Made by a program: the position numbers and the translations under genes. Shown piece after piece: positions 17,000 to 25,863 of a DNA stretch of 44,615 nucleotides. Numbering within the stretch: position 1 is the stretch's first letter; every line of letters begins with the position of its first letter. Origin of the DNA: Planctomycetota bacterium (lineage in GTDB: Bacteria; Planctomycetota; Phycisphaerae; Sedimentisphaerales; Anaerobacaceae); contig VRUK01000044.1 in NCBI GenBank assembly GCA_019456195.1, forward strand, positions 1 through 44,615, in the 5' to 3' direction. Below the pieces are notes generated by a model. The model saw only the letters and a list, made by a program, of their open reading frames with translations. It was not told the DNA's origin and made no database searches.

Positions 17000-18796
17000 A
17001 TGGTTAATGAGACAACCGCGGTGCACGTTACTCACGAGACGATAGGGAAAGTTGGCGGTATAGGTGCCGTCCTGCATGGCTTTTTCACCAGCAAATCTTA
17101 TCTTGAATCATTTGACAGGTCAATCCTTATCGGACCATTGTTCACCACTGAAGGCTCTGTATCAGAGCGGCTTGGTGATGATGGCGAAGTATTGTATTCT
17201 TCTATTGATCGATATTCTAATACCGAATATGCTCCGGCCTTTCATGAGATCGAACAATATTATAATGTAGGTATTGTTTATGGAAGGCGATTATTTGTTG
17301 ATAAAGAGACGGGTATAAAAAGCTCACCTGAGGTGGTGCTGGTTGATGTAAGATTTATATTTAAGCATGTCATTAACGAATTCAAAAGACGTTTGTTCGA
17401 GGAGTTCGGCATTCAAAGCCATTTACATGAACACCTGTGGGAATATGAACAATATGTCAGATTGGCGCCTGTGGCAATTGATGTGCTCAAAGTGATAGAA
17501 GCCGCTAAGGATTCGACGGTTGTTTTTTCACACGAGTTTATGGGAATGCCAACGGCATTGGCGGCTGTTCTCGAATCTTCCTGTAATTTCAAGACGGTTT
17601 TTTATGCTCATGAAGTGGCCACAATGCGACGCATTGTAGAAGAGCATCAAGGACACGATACAATGTTCTATAATGCTATGAAACAGGCTCATAAGAATGG
17701 GCTTTTCGTCAACGATGTGTTTGGCGACCAGAGTACTTATTTCAAACATGCTCTTGTGGAAGCATCGAAACATTGCGACCATATATATGCGGTGGGCGAT
17801 TATGTGGTGGATGAATTGCGGTTCCTTGCGCCCCAGTTCGAGGATGCTAGCATAAATATAGTTTATAATGGTATCCCGGCATATAAAATCAGTGTTCAGG
17901 AAAAGCTTGCCTCGAAGGAGAAGCTCCAACGGTATTGTGAAAATCTCTTGGGCTATAAGCCGGATTTTATCTTCACACATGTTACAAGATTGGTCAAAAG
18001 CAAGGGAATGTGGCGTGATTTGCGTGTGCTCGAACATGTAGAAAAAAAATTCAAAACGCAGGGAAAAACAGCAGTATTACTCGTCCTTTCGACCGAAGTA
18101 TCACGGCGCCGCAGCAGTGATATCTACAAGATGGAATCGACATATAATTGGCCTGTGGCTCACCGTGAGGGCTGGCCGGACCTGTCAGGCGGTGAGGCTG
18201 ATTACTATACCGCAGTACAGGAATTCAACACCAGAAGCAGCAATATAAAAATTATTTTCATCAATCAGTTCGGTTTTGCGCCGGAAAGATGCGGCAAAAG
18301 GATGCCGGCAAATATGGAATTTATGGATATCCGCAAAGGCAGCGATGTCGAATTTGGCCAGAGCATTTATGAGCCCTTTGGCATAGCTCAGCTCGAACCC
18401 CTGACTTTCGGTGGAATATGCGTATTTAGTAGCGTTTGCGGGTGTTTGGGATTCCTGCGGGACACGACAGGAGGAGCAGATGTTAAGAATGCTATCGTCG
18501 CGGATTATACGAACCTGACTACCCGCGGGTATACCGAAATCGAGGACATACTGCAGATTGAACGGTCTGTGCGAGATCGGACAGAAGCGGCCGAAAGCGA
18601 AAGAGTTGCGATGAAAATATGCTCACGTCTGCCCAGGAACGAGGCCGAGGTTGAAAGTTTGATTCAAGCAGGCTACGAGCTTGCGAAGAATATGGACTGG
18701 GACACAGTAGTGAAAAAATATCTGCTGAGCGGCCTGCAGTCAGTCTGTAAAGCGACTGAAGAAATTAAAGTGCCGGACGAACTGCACATATCGTAA
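17000..18796 (+). CDS. Glycogen-synthase-like GT-B glycosyltransferase
   Basis: The 598-residue protein has the N-terminal donor-loop motif HVTHETIGKVGGIGAVLHG (KVGG, as in glycogen/starch synthases), then ILIGPLF. The C-terminal GT-B half has THVTRLVKSKGMWRDL and the retaining-enzyme motif GQSIYEPFGIAQLEPLTFGGICV (E-x7-E). Length and the KVGGI-x-V-L start recall family GT3 (eukaryote-type glycogen synthase), while the E-x7-E block is nearer GT4/GT5. It probably extends an alpha-1,4-glucan in the cytoplasm using a nucleotide-glucose donor, but the exact family is uncertain. GGAAGGAAA sits 7 nt before the ATG. No branching enzyme or glgC is nearby. Confidence 0.8.
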   Translation: MVNETTAVHVTHETIGKVGGIGAVLHGFFTSKSYLESFDRSILIGPLFTTEGSVSERLGDDGEVLYSSIDRYSNTEYAPAFHEIEQYYNVGIVYGRRLFVDKETGIKSSPEVVLVDVRFIFKHVINEFKRRLFEEFGIQSHLHEHLWEYEQYVRLAPVAIDVLKVIEAAKDSTVVFSHEFMGMPTALAAVLESSCNFKTVFYAHEVATMRRIVEEHQGHDTMFYNAMKQAHKNGLFVNDVFGDQSTYFKHALVEASKHCDHIYAVGDYVVDELRFLAPQFEDASINIVYNGIPAYKISVQEKLASKEKLQRYCENLLGYKPDFIFTHVTRLVKSKGMWRDLRVLEHVEKKFKTQGKTAVLLVLSTEVSRRRSSDIYKMESTYNWPVAHREGWPDLSGGEADYYTAVQEFNTRSSNIKIIFINQFGFAPERCGKRMPANMEFMDIRKGSDVEFGQSIYEPFGIAQLEPLTFGGICVFSSVCGCLGFLRDTTGGADVKNAIVADYTNLTTRGYTEIEDILQIERSVRDRTEAAESERVAMKICSRLPRNEAEVESLIQAGYELAKNMDWDTVVKKYLLSGLQSVCKATEEIKVPDELHIS

Positions 18797-18844
18797 TTCA
18801 TTTCTCACATTCTGCTTTGCTTTACTTGCTTTGAGTCTTTCCGC

Positions 18845-19495
18845 TTGACTGCTCGAAACAGGGCGGTTAGACTGTCTTCTGTGGGTAAAATTGCGGAAAA
18901 ACCGGTTATTGGCATTTTAGGTGGTATCGGCTCAGGCAAGAGTACAATTGCTGCTGAGTTTGCCAAATTAGGCTGTAAGGTTATTGACGCCGACAAAATT
19001 GCTCATGAGTTGCTTGAAGAACCTCCTGTCAGAAAAAAAGTGGTGAGCCTTTTTGGACAGGCTGTTTTGGATTCTTCGGGGAAAATTGACCGTCGGAAAA
19101 TAGCTGAGGTTGTCTTTGCTGATGATCGTATGCTCGCATCACTTAACAGGATAATTCATCCTCTTGTACTGAAGCGAACTCAGGAGCTTATTGAGCAATA
19201 TAGGAGACAAAATCAAGTCAAAGCAATCGTCCTGGATATGCCGTTGTTGGTGGAAGTTGGGTGGCACAAGAGGTGCGACAAGCTTATTTTTGTCGATTGT
19301 GAACAAAAAATAAGGCAGGAAAGAGCGGAAAAAATGGGTTTTGACAAAAAACAGATCAAAATTAGAGAAAATTTTCAGATTTCTCTGGACAACAAGGCAA
19401 GCCTCGCCGATAATACCATTGAAAACAATTCTGACTTCTCGGCAATAGCCAAACAAGTCACTGGAATTTTCTCTTACATTGTGGATAATGGGTAA
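18845..19495 (+). CDS. coaE: Dephospho-CoA kinase
   Basis: The protein phosphorylates dephospho-CoA, the last step of CoA synthesis. The P-loop ILGGIGSGKST is followed by FAKLGCKVIDADKIAHELLEEP (the CoaE DAD motif), HPLVLKR, and VLDMPLLVEVGWHKRCDKLIFVDCEQKIRQERAEKMGFDKKQIKIRENFQISLDNKASLADNTIENN. All are family hallmarks. The start is ambiguous: TTG 18845 gives 216 residues, and GTG 18881 gives 204; neither has a strong ribosome site. It precedes rho, a gene order I recall from other planctomycetes. Confidence 0.93.
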   Translation: MTARNRAVRLSSVGKIAEKPVIGILGGIGSGKSTIAAEFAKLGCKVIDADKIAHELLEEPPVRKKVVSLFGQAVLDSSGKIDRRKIAEVVFADDRMLASLNRIIHPLVLKRTQELIEQYRRQNQVKAIVLDMPLLVEVGWHKRCDKLIFVDCEQKIRQERAEKMGFDKKQIKIRENFQISLDNKASLADNTIENNSDFSAIAKQVTGIFSYIVDNG

Positions 19496-19608
19496 GTGGG
19501 ATTTAATGTAAAACACCCATATTAGAGTTACCCATTTTTAATATATAGGTTTTATTTCAACTGTTCGAAATTCAAATCTTATTTAATTCCTACGTTCGCA
19601 TCCTTGAG

Positions 19609-19622
19609 CTTTCTTGCGAAAG
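19609..19622 (+). repeat. Small hairpin in the coaE-rho gap resembling a common intergenic palindrome
   Basis: CTTTC-TTGC-GAAAG forms a 5-bp stem, followed by CGAGAATGACGG. The text resembles a degenerate copy of a GCGAAAGC...GAATGACGG palindrome that I recall from intergenic regions of many bacteria. The 265-bp gap (19496-19760) holds no gene; a GGGAACCCCGGGG stretch at about 19651 could also pair. Confidence 0.35.
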
Positions 19623-19760
19623 CGAGAATGACGGTTATGCGAGTGCAGGTGGGAACCCCGGGGAAATCGGGACTTTAGAATCGTATCCCTGCTATCCGAT
19701 TTTACGGATATGAGCTTTGTGGAGCACGATTAAAGTTTTATAATTGTAAAAGGAGTAATG

Positions 19761-21287
19761 ATGGCTAAGGCTGTAACGAAAACAGGCAAAAAACGCAAAA
19801 GCGCAAAAAAGAAGAAGATTGTTCCCGAAGAACAAGCTGTTACCCAGCAACAAGAGAAGGCACTCGACTCAGCAGAGCCCGAGACCGGAGCCGAACAGGC
19901 AGAGGATAACCAGGCTGTAGCTACGTCCCAGGAAACTGCGCCTGTCGATACCGAAGAAGAAGCCAGGAAAGCCAAAGAAGCTGAGGATGAATCCACCCAT
20001 GATAAATATGAGCGGATTAAGAAAGGCAATTTGTATCTGACGGATTTGCAGAAGCTGACTGTTGGCGAGCTGCATGATATGGCTAAAAATGATAAGCTCA
20101 CGGAATACAGTGCCCTTAAGAAGCAGGATTTGATTTTCAGGATTCTCAAGGAACGTATTCGCCAGAACGGGCTAATGTACGGCGAAGGCGTACTCGAAGT
20201 GCTGCCGGACGGTTACGGATTTCTGCGAAATACCGATTACAATTACCTGTCATCGTCGGACGACATCTATGTTTCACCATCTCAAATCAGGCGTTTTGGC
20301 CTGCGGACAGGAAACATCGTATCAGGTCAAATCAGGCCACCAAAGGATTCGGAAAAGTATTTTGCTCTTTTGCGCGTTGAAGCGATTAACTATGAAGACC
20401 CGGACAACCTTGCCGAAAAGATAGTATTCAGCGATTTGACGCCGTTACATCCCGAAGACCGTTTCATACTTGAGACTTCAGGGGATGAATTAAATATGCG
20501 GATAATTGATTTGGTAACACCGGTAGGCAAAGGACAGCGTGGTCTGTTAGTTGCTCCGCCGCGGACCGGCAAAACAATTCTGCTGCAAAAAATTGCAAAT
20601 GCGCTGAGTACAAATCATCCCGAAGTCAGGCTGATAGTGTTGTTGATTGACGAACGGCCTGAAGAAGTTACGGAAATGAAGCGGAAAACCGCTGAGGATG
20701 TTGAGGTCATAAGTTCGACTTTTGACGAGCCGGCTTCACGCCACTGTCAGGTTGCAGAGGTCGTAATAGAAAAGGCAAAGCGGCTCGTCGAATACGGTGA
20801 AGATGTGGTAATACTGCTGGACTCGATAACACGCCTTGCTCGTGCTTATAATACAGAGATGCCTCACTCCGGCAGAATCCTGAGCGGTGGTGTTGATGCC
20901 GGAGCAATGCAGATGCCTAAGAAGTTTTTTGGTGCAGCAAGAAATATAGAAGAAGGTGGTTCTCTGACTATTTTCGCAACTGCATTAATCGACACAGGCT
21001 CGAAAATGGACGAGGTTATCTTCGAAGAGTTCAAAGCGACCGGGAATATGGAATTGCACCTCGACAGGCGTCTTGTTGACAGAAGGACCTGGCCGGCTAT
21101 CGACATCAGCCGAAGCGGTACCAGACGGGAAGAGCTGCTCCTTGACCCGAAAGAGCTCCAGCTCGTGTATCGGCTGCGAAGGGTCATGAGTGAATTGAAC
21201 CCTGTCGAAGCGATTGAGCTGCTCAAGGCCAGACTTATCAAGACAAAAAGCAATGCAGAGTTCCTGATGACAATGAACCTCGATTAA
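19761..21287 (+). CDS. rho: Transcription termination factor Rho
   Basis: The 508-residue protein has an acidic, low-complexity N-terminal extension (1-80) before the Rho N-terminal helix-extended-helix domain ([21 protein letters not shown]). The cold-shock-like RNA-binding domain [44 protein letters not shown] follows. The RecA-like motor carries the P-loop [12 protein letters not shown] (about 264), [25 protein letters not shown] and the Q-loop [21 protein letters not shown]. It terminates transcripts at rut sites. Two adjacent ATGs occur; ATG 19761 is preferred because AGGAG is 5 nt upstream, against 2 nt for 19758. Basic and acidic N-terminal extensions are known in Rho of several phyla. 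Confidence 0.97.
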   Translation: MAKAVTKTGKKRKSAKKKKIVPEEQAVTQQQEKALDSAEPETGAEQAEDNQAVATSQETAPVDTEEEARKAKEAEDESTHDKYERIKKGNLYLTDLQKLTVGELHDMAKNDKLTEYSALKKQDLIFRILKERIRQNGLMYGEGVLEVLPDGYGFLRNTDYNYLSSSDDIYVSPSQIRRFGLRTGNIVSGQIRPPKDSEKYFALLRVEAINYEDPDNLAEKIVFSDLTPLHPEDRFILETSGDELNMRIIDLVTPVGKGQRGLLVAPPRTGKTILLQKIANALSTNHPEVRLIVLLIDERPEEVTEMKRKTAEDVEVISSTFDEPASRHCQVAEVVIEKAKRLVEYGEDVVILLDSITRLARAYNTEMPHSGRILSGGVDAGAMQMPKKFFGAARNIEEGGSLTIFATALIDTGSKMDEVIFEEFKATGNMELHLDRRLVDRRTWPAIDISRSGTRREELLLDPKELQLVYRLRRVMSELNPVEAIELLKARLIKTKSNAEFLMTMNLD

Positions 21288-21393
21288 ACTCCAATAAAAG
21301 CAAAAAATCACATGTCGTAAAAGCATGCGAAAATGCCAGAGTTGAGCTTAATTGTTCACTTTACATTTTCGTTTGCTTTTATTAGGATAATAT

Positions 21394-21423
21394 TCCGGCC
21401 AATGTGTTGCGCCGGATTTTTTT
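21394..21423 (+). terminator. Intrinsic terminator between rho and valS
   Basis: TCCGGC (21394-21399) and GCCGGA (21411-21416) form a 6-bp GC-rich stem with an 11-nt loop, followed by seven T residues. It ends 28 nt before valS ATG, so it either terminates rho or works as an attenuator in the valS leader. A further 12-bp inverted repeat (21293-21304 with 21372-21383) encloses the region just before it. Confidence 0.8.
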
Positions 21424-21451
21424 ATAGGTGATTATCGAAACCGGATATGTT

Positions 21452-24409
21452 ATGGACGAACAACTCTCGAAAGTTTACGAACCGAAAACAATAGAGCGGC
21501 AGGCGAGTGAATTATGGTCTTCGAATTCGTATTTTCATGCGAATCTGTCGAGTGTCGGCAAAGACCGCAAGGCCTATACAATTGTAATCCCGCCGCCTAA
21601 TGTTACGGCGCCGCTGCATCTTGGCCACGCATTGAATAATACCCTGCAGGACGTCCTGATTCGTTTCCGCCGAATGCAGAATTACAACACCCTCTGGATG
21701 CCCGGTACCGACCATGCCGGTATCGCTACGCAAACAGTTGTCGAAAAGCGAATCCTCTCGGAAGAGGGGAAGCGGCGAACCGACTTCGAGCGTCAGGAGT
21801 TTGTTGGACGTGTTCAGGCCTGGAAAGATGAATATGAGGCCTGCATTATTAACCAGTTGAAAGCTATGGGGTGCTCCTGTGACTGGCAGCGAATTAGATT
21901 TACGATGGATGAAGTTTGTGCCAAAGCCGTTCGCGCTGCATTTTTCAAACTCTTCAAAGACGGGCTGATTTACCGGGGAAAAAGACTGGTCAACTGGGAC
22001 CCCGCCACCCAGACGGTATTGGCCGATGATGAAGTCGAGCACGAGCTGGTACAGGGGCATTTCTGGTATTTAAGGTATCCTCTTATCGAGCCGGTTGACG
22101 CCGCTGGCCAGCGGATTGAATATGTTACTGTCGCTACTACCCGCCCGGAGACAATGCTTGGCGACACCGCTGTTGCGATGAATCCGGCTGATAAACGCGC
22201 CAAATTGCTTATAGGTAAAAAAGTTCGCCTTCCGATTGTAGGCCGCATCATCCCCATTATCGCCGATGAGCACGTTGTGTTGCCAAACCCCGACAGTGAT
22301 GATGAAAAGGCGCGGTTTTCCACCGGCTTTTTGAAAGTTACACCGGCCCACGACCCGGATGACTGGGAAATCGGCCAAAGACACGAACTGGAAATAATCA
22401 ATGTTATGGCGCCAGATGGCTCGATTAGCGATAAGTACGGCTGGGAGGATGCCGGTGAACCCGAAGCACAAAATTTACTCGATATGGATCGTTTCGAGGC
22501 ACGTGAGGCTATCGTAGAATGGTTCCGGCAGGAAAAACTTCTCGAAGATGTTCGCGAATACTCCCACGAAGTCGGGCACAGCTATCGCAGCCATGTACCC
22601 ATCGAGCCGTATCTCTCCGACCAGTGGTATATTGCTGTCAAAGAACCGATCGAACACCTAAAAGAAAAATTTGGCGAAGGTTTGATTGACCGAACCGATG
22701 TGCCGGTAAACTCCTTAGCAGGCCTGGCCTTAAAACCATTACTTGACGACCGGCTGCGATTCATCCCCGACCGCTACGCCAAAACCTACCAGGCCTGGCT
22801 GGAGAACCTCCGCGACTGGCCCATCAGCCGGCAGCTCTGGTGGGGACACCGTATTCCGATATGGTCTAAATGTGGAGAGAGAAGCCGATTAGAAAGCGAA
22901 CTTTCAAAACTTTCTGATAAGGTGCATTCGGTTACAATGGATTCAGAAGAAGGCGCAATAGCATACATTTCTGTTGGACCTGGAAACGAGGATATTGAAA
23001 AACAACTCGAAACTGACGGCTGGACGCGGGACCCTGACGTTCTCGATACATGGTTTTCCTCGGCGCTTTGGCCTTTCAGTACGATGGGCTGGCCGGATGA
23101 TACGCCTGAGCTGAAAACATTTTATCCGGGCGATGTCCTTTGTACCGCACGCGAAATTATTACATTGTGGGTTTCGCGGATGCTAATGATGGGCCAATAC
23201 TGCCGGGGTGATATTCCGTTCAGCGATGTTTATATACATGCGATGATACAGGATGGGCAGGGGCGTAAAATGTCCAAGAGTCTGGGCAACGGCATAGATC
23301 CATTGGTAGCTATCGACAGTCACGGCGCCGACGCGATGCGTTTTACCTTGGCTACTATGACCACGGATACGCAGGATATTCGGATGCCGGTCGAGCCAAT
23401 GACGCTGCCCGACGGCCGCCAGGTCAACACTTCTCCGAAGTTCGACATTGGCAGAAACTTCTGTAACAAGCTCTGGAACGCCTCGCGTTTTGCCATGATG
23501 AATCTCGAAGGGCTTAATCCTGACGAATTCGATCCTGACCAAATGGGTATTACCGACCGCTGGATTCTTTCCCGTCTGGCTAAAACTGTTTCTGATGTCA
23601 CGGAGTCTCTGAATAAATTTAAGTATAGTGAGCCTCTGGCTGGCCTTTACAGATTTTTCTGGAACGATTTTTGTGACTGGTATCTGGAGTGGGCCAAGCC
23701 GAGAATGCTGGATGAGCGGAAAAAGCCGATTGCTCAAAATGTTTTAGCTTATGTGCTGGACCAGACCCTGCGCCTGTTGCATCCCTTTGTGCCGTTTATC
23801 ACCGAGGGAATATTCCAGAAGCTAAACGAAATCGCACCGATAAGAAAACTCGGAGATTTAGCTGATGCTCAAGAGGCAAAAGCGTTAGTTGTTGCCCACT
23901 GGCCGGATGAATTGAGTTCCATGTTAGATACTGAAGCGGAAGAACAAATTGCAACTGCCCAAACCGTGATTCGGGCGATAAGGGACATTAGGAATAAATA
24001 CAACAAGCAGCCGAGTGAAAAATTAGTGGCTTCAGCAAACTCACCACAGGAAATAGCCGATGTCCTAAACTCAAATAGTGGACTCATCTGTCAGTTGGCA
24101 GGCTTAAAAGAATTTAATGCGTCACATACAAGCGAAAAGCCCTCAAATGCAGCAGCGATGATTGTTGATCAGATGCAAATCTATCTCCATGAAGCAATAG
24201 ACGTAAAAGCTGAAAAGCAGCGGCTCGAAAAACAAAAACAGCAAATCGAAAAGGCCAAAAAGGTCCCCGAAGCTAAGCTGTCCAATGAAAATTTCATTAC
24301 CAAAGCCAAGCCGGAAGTTGTGGCTCAGGCTCGCAGCAGGCTGGCCGAGTTGTCCGAACAGTTAAAAAACGTTGAAAAACACCTTTCGGAATTAGAAAAT
24401 AGTGAATGA
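21452..24409 (+). CDS. valS: Valyl-tRNA synthetase
   Basis: The 985-residue class Ia synthetase charges tRNA-Val. HIGH motif PPPNVTAPLHLGHALN (HLGH at 56-59), an editing CP1 domain with TTRPETMLGDTAV and HDPDDWEIG, the KMSKS motif GRKMSKSLGNGIDP (about 605), an anticodon-binding helical domain and a C-terminal coiled coil (EKQRLEKQKQQIEKAKK...LSELENSE) typical of ValS are all present. ATG 21452 is chosen because GGAT lies 5-6 nt upstream and the text MDEQLSKVYEPKTIE fits the usual ValS N-terminus; GTG 21428 would add 8 unneeded residues. A terminator-like hairpin sits directly in front. Confidence 0.97.
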   Translation: MDEQLSKVYEPKTIERQASELWSSNSYFHANLSSVGKDRKAYTIVIPPPNVTAPLHLGHALNNTLQDVLIRFRRMQNYNTLWMPGTDHAGIATQTVVEKRILSEEGKRRTDFERQEFVGRVQAWKDEYEACIINQLKAMGCSCDWQRIRFTMDEVCAKAVRAAFFKLFKDGLIYRGKRLVNWDPATQTVLADDEVEHELVQGHFWYLRYPLIEPVDAAGQRIEYVTVATTRPETMLGDTAVAMNPADKRAKLLIGKKVRLPIVGRIIPIIADEHVVLPNPDSDDEKARFSTGFLKVTPAHDPDDWEIGQRHELEIINVMAPDGSISDKYGWEDAGEPEAQNLLDMDRFEAREAIVEWFRQEKLLEDVREYSHEVGHSYRSHVPIEPYLSDQWYIAVKEPIEHLKEKFGEGLIDRTDVPVNSLAGLALKPLLDDRLRFIPDRYAKTYQAWLENLRDWPISRQLWWGHRIPIWSKCGERSRLESELSKLSDKVHSVTMDSEEGAIAYISVGPGNEDIEKQLETDGWTRDPDVLDTWFSSALWPFSTMGWPDDTPELKTFYPGDVLCTAREIITLWVSRMLMMGQYCRGDIPFSDVYIHAMIQDGQGRKMSKSLGNGIDPLVAIDSHGADAMRFTLATMTTDTQDIRMPVEPMTLPDGRQVNTSPKFDIGRNFCNKLWNASRFAMMNLEGLNPDEFDPDQMGITDRWILSRLAKTVSDVTESLNKFKYSEPLAGLYRFFWNDFCDWYLEWAKPRMLDERKKPIAQNVLAYVLDQTLRLLHPFVPFITEGIFQKLNEIAPIRKLGDLADAQEAKALVVAHWPDELSSMLDTEAEEQIATAQTVIRAIRDIRNKYNKQPSEKLVASANSPQEIADVLNSNSGLICQLAGLKEFNASHTSEKPSNAAAMIVDQMQIYLHEAIDVKAEKQRLEKQKQQIEKAKKVPEAKLSNENFITKAKPEVVAQARSRLAELSEQLKNVEKHLSELENSE

Positions 24410-24499
24410 GCAGATGCGTAAAGGAAAAGCCCCGAAGGCCCACATACTTATGAACTCATATACGCATTTACGCATATAATTAGTAAAGGCGGTGCAAAA

Positions 24500-24895
24500 A
24501 TGGAAATGGAAGCCGAACTCTCGCGTATAATCATTAACGAAATGTCAGACCAGCAGGTGATTGTCATAAAAGAGCGTCACGGCACTCGGAGTTTCCCCAT
24601 CGTTATTGGCATAGTCGAGATTTTTGCGATCGACCGCCGCTTAAAGGGCATCGAACCTCCGCGTCCGATGACTCATGATTTATTGGCCAATGTAATTGAA
24701 AATCTCGGCGCAGAAATAGAAAAAATAGTTATAAACGACCTGCGCAGCCACGTCTTTTTTGCCAAAATTCATTTGAGTGTTAACGGCCGATCCATTGAAA
24801 TTGATTCCAGGCCTTCGGATGCGATTGCTTTATGTGCTGCTACGAAAGCCCCTATTTACGTTGCTGAGCATGTTTTTGAGAAGGCTTCTCAGTGA
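24500..24895 (+). CDS. Bifunctional nuclease family (DUF151) protein
   Basis: The 131-residue protein matches the DUF151/BFN family: VIVIKERHGTRSFPIVIGIVEIFAIDRRLKGIEPPRPMTHDLLANVIENLGAEIEKIVINDLRSHVFFAKI, then GRSIEIDSRPSDAIALCAATKAPIYV. The DSRPSDAIALA-type block is the family signature. Plant and some bacterial members have RNase/DNase activity, but the role in bacteria is not settled. It lies 90 bp after valS, and its last 44 bp overlap the 3' end of convergent lspA. A 9-bp inverted repeat (ATGCGTAAA at 24414 and TTTACGCAT at 24467) fills the gap before it. Confidence 0.92.
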   Translation: MEMEAELSRIIINEMSDQQVIVIKERHGTRSFPIVIGIVEIFAIDRRLKGIEPPRPMTHDLLANVIENLGAEIEKIVINDLRSHVFFAKIHLSVNGRSIEIDSRPSDAIALCAATKAPIYVAEHVFEKASQ

Positions 24896-25436
24896 GGAAA
24901 GTCGAAACAATCAGCAGCCCAACTCCGATGCAAAGCAGGCTGTCTGCGACGTTGAAAGTCGGCCAATGCTTATCGCGGTAATAGACATCGATAAAATCGC
25001 GCACCAGCCCGTCGTTAAAAATCCTGTCGTAAAGATTGCCGCAGATACCGCCTGTGAATAGGCCCAGGGCAATATGGATCGACCTGTATTGTGTTCCGCT
25101 AAAAAGAAAAACTCCGAATACTACCAGCAGAGCAACAACCGATATTGCTGTCAGAAGATAAGCTTTACCGGAGAATGTGCTGAAAGCGGCTCCGTCGTTT
25201 AATGCAATTATAAATCGCAATAATCCATCGATAATTGAGACATTGTGAGATTGCTCTCGGCCTAACCAGTCGAAGACCGCCTTTTTACTCCATACGTCCA
25301 GCAACAATCCTCCCATCGCTAATGACCAGAAAATAAGGTGTGCCTTCAAATCCGGCATCACGCCGGACAAGGGTTTCACAGGAGCCTGCTCCGGTCTCTG
25401 CTGGGCACTGCTTTCTTCTGTCTCGGTCTCTGTCAT
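24852..25436 (-). CDS. lspA: Lipoprotein signal peptidase
   Basis: The 194-residue aspartyl protease has four transmembrane segments. Conserved blocks are LDVWSKKAVFDWLG, FIIALNDGAAFS (family NxGxAFS-like), GNLYDRIFNDGLVRDFIDVYY and FNVADSLLCIG, the last two with the catalytic aspartates. It cleaves prolipoproteins ahead of the lipidated cysteine, relevant to the small lipoprotein at 2701. The N-terminus carries a hydrophilic extension of about 30 residues (TETETEESSAQQRPEQAP), and the tail is basic. Its 3' end overlaps the DUF151 gene by 44 bp. A strong promoter lies 70 nt upstream. Confidence 0.95.
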   Translation of the reverse strand: MTETETEESSAQQRPEQAPVKPLSGVMPDLKAHLIFWSLAMGGLLLDVWSKKAVFDWLGREQSHNVSIIDGLLRFIIALNDGAAFSTFSGKAYLLTAISVVALLVVFGVFLFSGTQYRSIHIALGLFTGGICGNLYDRIFNDGLVRDFIDVYYRDKHWPTFNVADSLLCIGVGLLIVSTFLTEKPSQKHAQQRK

Positions 25437-25503
25437 AATCGGCCTTATGTGTATTTGAATTACTTATTCTCTTTTACTTTGAATATTTTTCAATTGAGGC
25501 AAG

Positions 25504-25531
25504 ATTATATCACAGTAATCACTTTCGTCAA
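25504..25531 (-). promoter_or_regulatory. Predicted sigma-70 promoter for lspA
   Basis: On the minus strand TTGACG (25531-25526) and TATAAT (25509-25504) are 16 bp apart, placing the start near 25497 and giving a leader of about 60 nt to the lspA start codon. Confidence 0.65.
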
Positions 25532-25595
25532 AAGCTTTTAGTAACTTAAGGAGTTAAGGTATCTGGAGAGATTTTTCAAATCTGTAAATTGAGAA

Positions 25596-25624
25596 TTGAC
25601 AATCGGCAATCAATAATCGATAAT
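25596..25624 (+). promoter_or_regulatory. Predicted sigma-70 promoter for tRNA-Leu
   Basis: TTGACA (25596-25601) and GATAAT (25619-25624) are 17 bp apart. The start would be near 25631, 18 nt before the mature tRNA 5' end. The surrounding text is rich in AATCAAT-type short repeats. Confidence 0.65.
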
Positions 25625-25648
25625 CAATTATCATTAATCATTTAGTGA

Positions 25649-25732
25649 GCCCGGGTGGCGGAATAGGCAGACGCGCTAGCTTGAGGGGCTAGTGACCTTA
25701 GGGTTGTGCTGGTTCGACTCCAGTCCCGGGCA
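25649..25732 (+). tRNA. tRNA-Leu (anticodon GAG)
   Basis: The 84-nt sequence folds as a class II tRNA. The acceptor stem is GCCCGGG with CCCGGGC, the D stem GCG/CGC, the anticodon stem CTAGC/GCTAG with loop TTGAGGG (anticodon GAG at 25683-25685), followed by a long variable arm (TGACCTTAGGGTTGT) and a T arm with TTCGACT. The discriminator is A and CCA is not encoded. It reads CUC/CUU leucine codons. Confidence 0.95.
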
Positions 25733-25734
25733 TT

Positions 25735-25831
25735 GGTTTAACTCAGCGGAAGCTGAGTTGAACCACCCTGAGCAAGTGACGAGTGAATCCCTGAGCTTGT
25801 CGAAGGGATAAGCGAGAAACGCGCCGAAGGG
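25735..25831 (+). repeat. Palindromic repeat block between tRNA-Leu and the GIY-YIG gene
   Basis: Directly after the tRNA, GGTTTAACTCAGC (25735-25747) and GCTGAGTTGAACC (25752-25764) form a 13-bp stem (one G-U) with a GGAA loop. Then CCCTGAGC occurs at 25766 and again at 25789, the second time as the imperfect palindrome CCCTGAGCTTGTCGAAGGG (25789-25807), and CGAAGGG recurs at 25825-25831. The hairpin may terminate the tRNA transcript. The CCCTGAGC...GTCGAAGGG text resembles a dispersed palindrome that I recall from many unrelated genomes. Confidence 0.6.
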
Positions 25832-25863
25832 TCTGCAACGGAATTAATCAAGGTCAATCCATT

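Noticed and set aside
17528..18037. 169-codon minus-strand ORF opposite the glycosyltransferase
   Set aside because: No family resemblance or ribosome site; it is antisense to a conserved GT-B domain.
21288..21451. T-box leader for valS
   Set aside because: No T-box sequence with the TGGNACC core or specifier loop was seen; only a terminator and a long inverted repeat.
21512..24087. Several minus-strand ORFs of 60-184 codons opposite valS
   Set aside because: They are shadows of the valS frame; the plus-strand protein is complete and conserved over the whole span.
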